Shown: one piece after another, positions 61,608 to 64,000 of the stretch | Layout: every line of letters starts with the position of its first letter | Numbering within the stretch: the stretch's first letter is position 1 | NCBI GenBank assembly: GCA_027532905.1 | Contig: JAPZUA010000006.1 | Location: 124,001 to 188,000, forward strand | Source of the DNA: Magnetospirillum sp. | GTDB lineage: Bacteria; Pseudomonadota; Alphaproteobacteria; CACIAM-22H2 | Length of the DNA stretch: 64,000 nucleotides | Direction: 5' to 3' | Program-made: the position numbers and the translations under genes | The notes under the pieces: model-generated | Told to the model about the DNA's origin: nothing | Seen by the model: the letters and a program-made list of their open reading frames with translations, nothing else | The model's database searches: none

Positions 61608-63008
61608 TTACATACGCAGAACTTGATCCGCGATGCTATGCGCGAGATCCTGATCGTGGGTGACCATCAGCATGGCGAGGCCCCGCTCGGCAACGCTATC
61701 GCGCAGCAGTTCCATCACCTCACGCTGCGTAACGGGATCGAGGCGGGAAGTGGCCTCGTCGGCAAACAAGAAAACGGGATCGACCATCAGCGCGCGTGCA
61801 AGGGCGATGCGCTGCAACTCACCGCCGGAGACCTGGCTGGGTAGACGAACCAACAGGCCCGGGTCGATGCGCATACGCGCCAGCAGGGTTTTGGCAACCT
61901 CGGCATCGAGACGGTGGCGATGGGCGACGTCGTCGAGTGCCGCACCGAGCGTCGCGCTTGGGGCAAAGGCAGCCACGGGGTCCTGCCATATTTTCTGGAA
62001 GCGATGTGGTGCAGCCTTTGCGCGCGACACACGGCCGCCGTCCGGATCGATCAGTCCCAAAAGCATGTTGCCGAGCGTGGTCTTGCCGCAGCCACTGGGA
62101 CCGGTGGCGGCGGCGATCCGGCCCACCCTGATCCGCAGATCGAGACCGTCGAAAAGGACGCACCCGCCCAGGCACTTGGTGAGGTCGGCGGCGACCAGGA
62201 CGTCTTCGCCCTCATCAATCCCGCTGGCAGCGCGCGCAGCCGGCGGCCAACGCGCGGGATCGGCCGCCAGTAGCCTGCGCGTGTAGGAATGCTGCGGGGC
62301 CGACAGCACAGTCGCCGTCGCGCCGCGTTCGACGATTTCGGCCTCCAGCATCACCAGCATGTTGCCGCCCAGACGTTCGGCGAGCCCGATGTCGTGGGTG
62401 ATGACCATTACGGCCGCGCCGGCATCGGCTTGCGCGCGGAGCAGGGCTGCGACGTCCTCGCGGCGGTCCGCATCGAGGCCCTTGGTGGGTTCGTCGGCAA
62501 TCAGGATCGGCGTGCCGCCAGCTTCTGTAGCGGCCAACGCCACGCGTTGCGCCATGCCGCCCGACAGTCGGAAAGGCAAGCGCCGTTCGACTCCGCCTAG
62601 CCCAAGACGCCGCAGCGCCGCTAAGGCCTGGGACCTCGCCTCCTGCCACTTGGAGCCGCGCACGAGGGCGTGAACCTCGGCCACTTGCGCGTCGGCGCGC
62701 ATTAGCGGATTCAGCGCAATCCAGGGCTCTTGCGGCAGCATGCCGATCCGGCGGCCCCAGAGCGCCCGACGCGCGTAACCATTCAGCTCGCTCACCTCTT
62801 CGCCCATCAAGCGCACTCGGCCACGACAGGTGAGGTCGGCAGGCAAATTGCCCATAACGGCCTGTGCCAGCAGTGACTTGCCCGAGCCGCTCTCGCCCAA
62901 AACGATGATGATCGATCCTGAATCAAGGCTGAAACTGGCATCGCGAACGAGCCGACGGCCGTCGCGCGTCATGACATCAAGATCGTCGACGACTAAAGCA
63001 GCCGTCAC
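61608..63008 (-). CDS. Peptide/nickel-type ABC transporter, two ATPase domains fused
   Basis: A 466-residue protein with two ABC domains. The first (residues about 1-245) has Walker A GESGSGKSL, signature LSGGMAQRV and Walker B ILIADEPTKGLD. The second (about 265-466) has GPSGCGKTT, VSGGELQRI and VFLFADEATSRLD. This is a DppD-DppF fusion, as in many alphaproteobacteria, though shorter than usual, with a trimmed second domain that ends soon after the H-loop (MVTHDQDLAHSIADQVLRM). Start is GTG at 63006-63008, overlapping the stop of the permease gene. Last gene of the transporter operon. Confidence 0.9.
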   Translation of the reverse strand: MTAALVVDDLDVMTRDGRRLVRDASFSLDSGSIIIVLGESGSGKSLLAQAVMGNLPADLTCRGRVRLMGEEVSELNGYARRALWGRRIGMLPQEPWIALNPLMRADAQVAEVHALVRGSKWQEARSQALAALRRLGLGGVERRLPFRLSGGMAQRVALAATEAGGTPILIADEPTKGLDADRREDVAALLRAQADAGAAVMVITHDIGLAERLGGNMLVMLEAEIVERGATATVLSAPQHSYTRRLLAADPARWPPAARAASGIDEGEDVLVAADLTKCLGGCVLFDGLDLRIRVGRIAAATGPSGCGKTTLGNMLLGLIDPDGGRVSRAKAAPHRFQKIWQDPVAAFAPSATLGAALDDVAHRHRLDAEVAKTLLARMRIDPGLLVRLPSQVSGGELQRIALARALMVDPVFLFADEATSRLDPVTQREVMELLRDSVAERGLAMLMVTHDQDLAHSIADQVLRM

Positions 63009-63823
63009 TTCCCGTCTTCAGCAGCGGAAAGCTGCAGCCCCAATACGGTGATGAACAGGCATAAGGCAGGCATAAGGACCTGCAGCGGCGCTTCGTCATG
63101 GTAGGGAAGCAACTCCGTCATCATGCTTCCCCACTCCGGCGTCGGCGGACGCATGCCAACGCCCACAAAACTGAGCGTCGAAATGGCAACAATCACTGTC
63201 GCGAAGCCAAAGGCCATCAGCGTGGCGAGCGCCGGCCAGAGCTCCGGCAGCAAATGGCGGCGCGCGATATGCGTGGCCGAGAAGCCAAAGAGCCTTGCGG
63301 CCTCAACGTCGGGTGCTGCAAGCCGTCGGCTGACCACGGTCCGAACCAGCCGGAAGTATTCGACCCACAACGCCAGCGCGAGGCCGAGGAACAATGGCCA
63401 CCAGGCGCCTGGCGCGAACGCCGCGATGATGAGCACGAGTAGCAGCCCAGGCAGCGCCATAACAGCGTCGCAGAGACCCGAAAGCAGGCGATCCGTGAAG
63501 CCGCCGAACCAGGCGGCCGCAAGGCCGAGAAAGACCCCCGGAACAGCGGCAGTCAGCACTGTCGCCAGTCCGAAGCCCAGCGACAGTCGCGCCGCATGGG
63601 CGAGCCGCGCCGCCATGCTGCGGCCCAAGTGATCCGCACCCAGCGTGTAGCTGTCGCCTGGCGGGCTGAGCGCGGCGCGCAGGTCCTGCTTCAGCGGATC
63701 GACACCGATAAGCCAGGGACCGACGACAGCGAAGCAGGCCATGGCGGTAAGTATCGCAAGGCCGACGAAGCGGCGGCGAGGAAAACGGCGCGGCGCGCTG
63801 TGGATGAAATCGGTCACGGTCAT
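63005..63823 (-). CDS. Peptide ABC transporter permease, DppC-like
   Basis: A 272-residue membrane permease with about five to six hydrophobic segments. The N-terminal DPLKQDLRAALSPPGDSYTLG, then ADHLGRSMAARLAHAARLSL, and the EAA loop region ARLFGFSATHIARRHLLPEL are DppC/OppC features. ATGA overlap with the DppB gene before it and GTGA overlap with the ATPase after it show one operon. Confidence 0.92.
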   Translation of the reverse strand: MTVTDFIHSAPRRFPRRRFVGLAILTAMACFAVVGPWLIGVDPLKQDLRAALSPPGDSYTLGADHLGRSMAARLAHAARLSLGFGLATVLTAAVPGVFLGLAAAWFGGFTDRLLSGLCDAVMALPGLLLVLIIAAFAPGAWWPLFLGLALALWVEYFRLVRTVVSRRLAAPDVEAARLFGFSATHIARRHLLPELWPALATLMAFGFATVIVAISTLSFVGVGMRPPTPEWGSMMTELLPYHDEAPLQVLMPALCLFITVLGLQLSAAEDGK

Positions 63824-64000
63824 GCGCGGCCTGCGCCGCGCGGATCGAGCCCATGACAGACAGCATCGACCACAGCGTTGAGTGCCACAAACGTCAAACC
63901 CATGGCCAGCGCCGTGCCCTGCACCATGGGAATGTCGCGAGAAAGGACCGCATGCACGAGCGCGTGACCGATGCCTGGCCAGGCGAAAAGCGACTCGATC
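63820..64000 (-). CDS. Peptide ABC transporter permease, DppB-like, C-terminal part
   Basis: Only the last 60 codons are inside the window; the start lies beyond the right edge. The frame reads ESLFAWPGIGHALVHAVLSR, then DIPMVQGTALAMGLTFVALN, then DAVCHGLDPRGAGRA and TGA. The E-x-x-F-x-x-P-G-x-G motif and the closing D-P-R are the DppB/OppB C terminus. Its stop overlaps the dppC start. Confidence 0.9.
   Translation of the reverse strand, partial: IESLFAWPGIGHALVHAVLSRDIPMVQGTALAMGLTFVALNAVVDAVCHGLDPRGAGRA

Noticed and set aside
61608-63008. Possible loss of function of the two-domain ATPase because it is short
   Set aside because: Both domains keep Walker A, signature and Walker B motifs and the operon overlaps are intact, so it is likely functional.

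Overview
The window reads as the chromosome of a GC-rich alphaproteobacterium, most likely in or near the Rhodospirillales. This rests on the GC-rich codon use, the glnB-glnA pair, an IscR-type isc operon with two cysteine desulfurases, a frameshifted prfB, abundant pentapeptide-repeat and AsmA-like proteins, and TRAP and LIV-type transporters. Genus and species cannot be fixed from the sequence alone. Most of the window (1-47.7 kb) is dense core chromosome. The last 16 kb (47.6-64 kb) is accessory DNA that starts at a tRNA-Met gene followed by an integrase.

Layout of the core part. 1-0.8 kb: end of a nitroreductase-like gene overlapping a MarR regulator. 1.0-4.3 kb (minus): a TRAP transporter (DctP-DctQ-DctM) ending in a YbaK-type tRNA-editing protein. 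4.4-10.5 kb: glnB-glnA (minus, with a sigma-54-like promoter and a strong terminator), an aminotransferase and tRNA-His, flanked by two pentapeptide-repeat paralogues. 10.5-22 kb: a hydrolase-SPINDLY glycosyltransferase fusion, a DUF1194 protein, nnr, malonyl-CoA decarboxylase, SCO1/SenC, a chemotaxis receptor, a Nudix hydrolase and a WD40 protein. 21.9-37.8 kb: ParDE, an SAF-domain dehydrogenase, prfB, a putative Zur-controlled outer-membrane protein, bcp, glnE, a YhdP/AsmA protein, a broken HigA, a PL5-type alginate lyase, tyrS and an alpha/beta hydrolase. 38.0-47.4 kb: a 12-gene operon cysE-iscR-nifS-iscS-iscU-iscA-hscB-hscA-fdx-iscX-tenA-mnmA, preceded by two IscR-type operators.

The accessory part holds tRNA-Met, a tyrosine recombinase, an IS3-family element that appears to have split a small gene, a LysR regulator, and a compact operon for a LIV-type ABC importer with an acyl-CoA dehydrogenase, an MDR oxidoreductase and an acyl-CoA ligase. 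Next comes a patch of broken genes (amidase and ABC ATPase tails joined head to head), then part of an oligopeptide/dipeptide ABC transporter running off the end. The LysR/LIV block and the broken genes lie between two 40-bp direct repeats that match at 39 of 40 positions.

Several genes act together. GlnA carries the tyrosine motif targeted by GlnE, and GlnB has the Tyr51 uridylylation site, so the ammonium-assimilation control loop is largely present. The isc operon couples cysteine synthesis, sulfur transfer, Fe-S assembly and tRNA thiolation.

The most unusual structure is a pair of arrays of an 11-bp unit (core CGCGACAT plus three variable bases), in strict 11-bp phase and therefore close to one helical turn. 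Each lies just downstream of a core gene, in the same orientation relative to it, and each is followed by an AT-rich spacer and a toxin-antitoxin gene pointing away. I do not recognise this arrangement as a named element.
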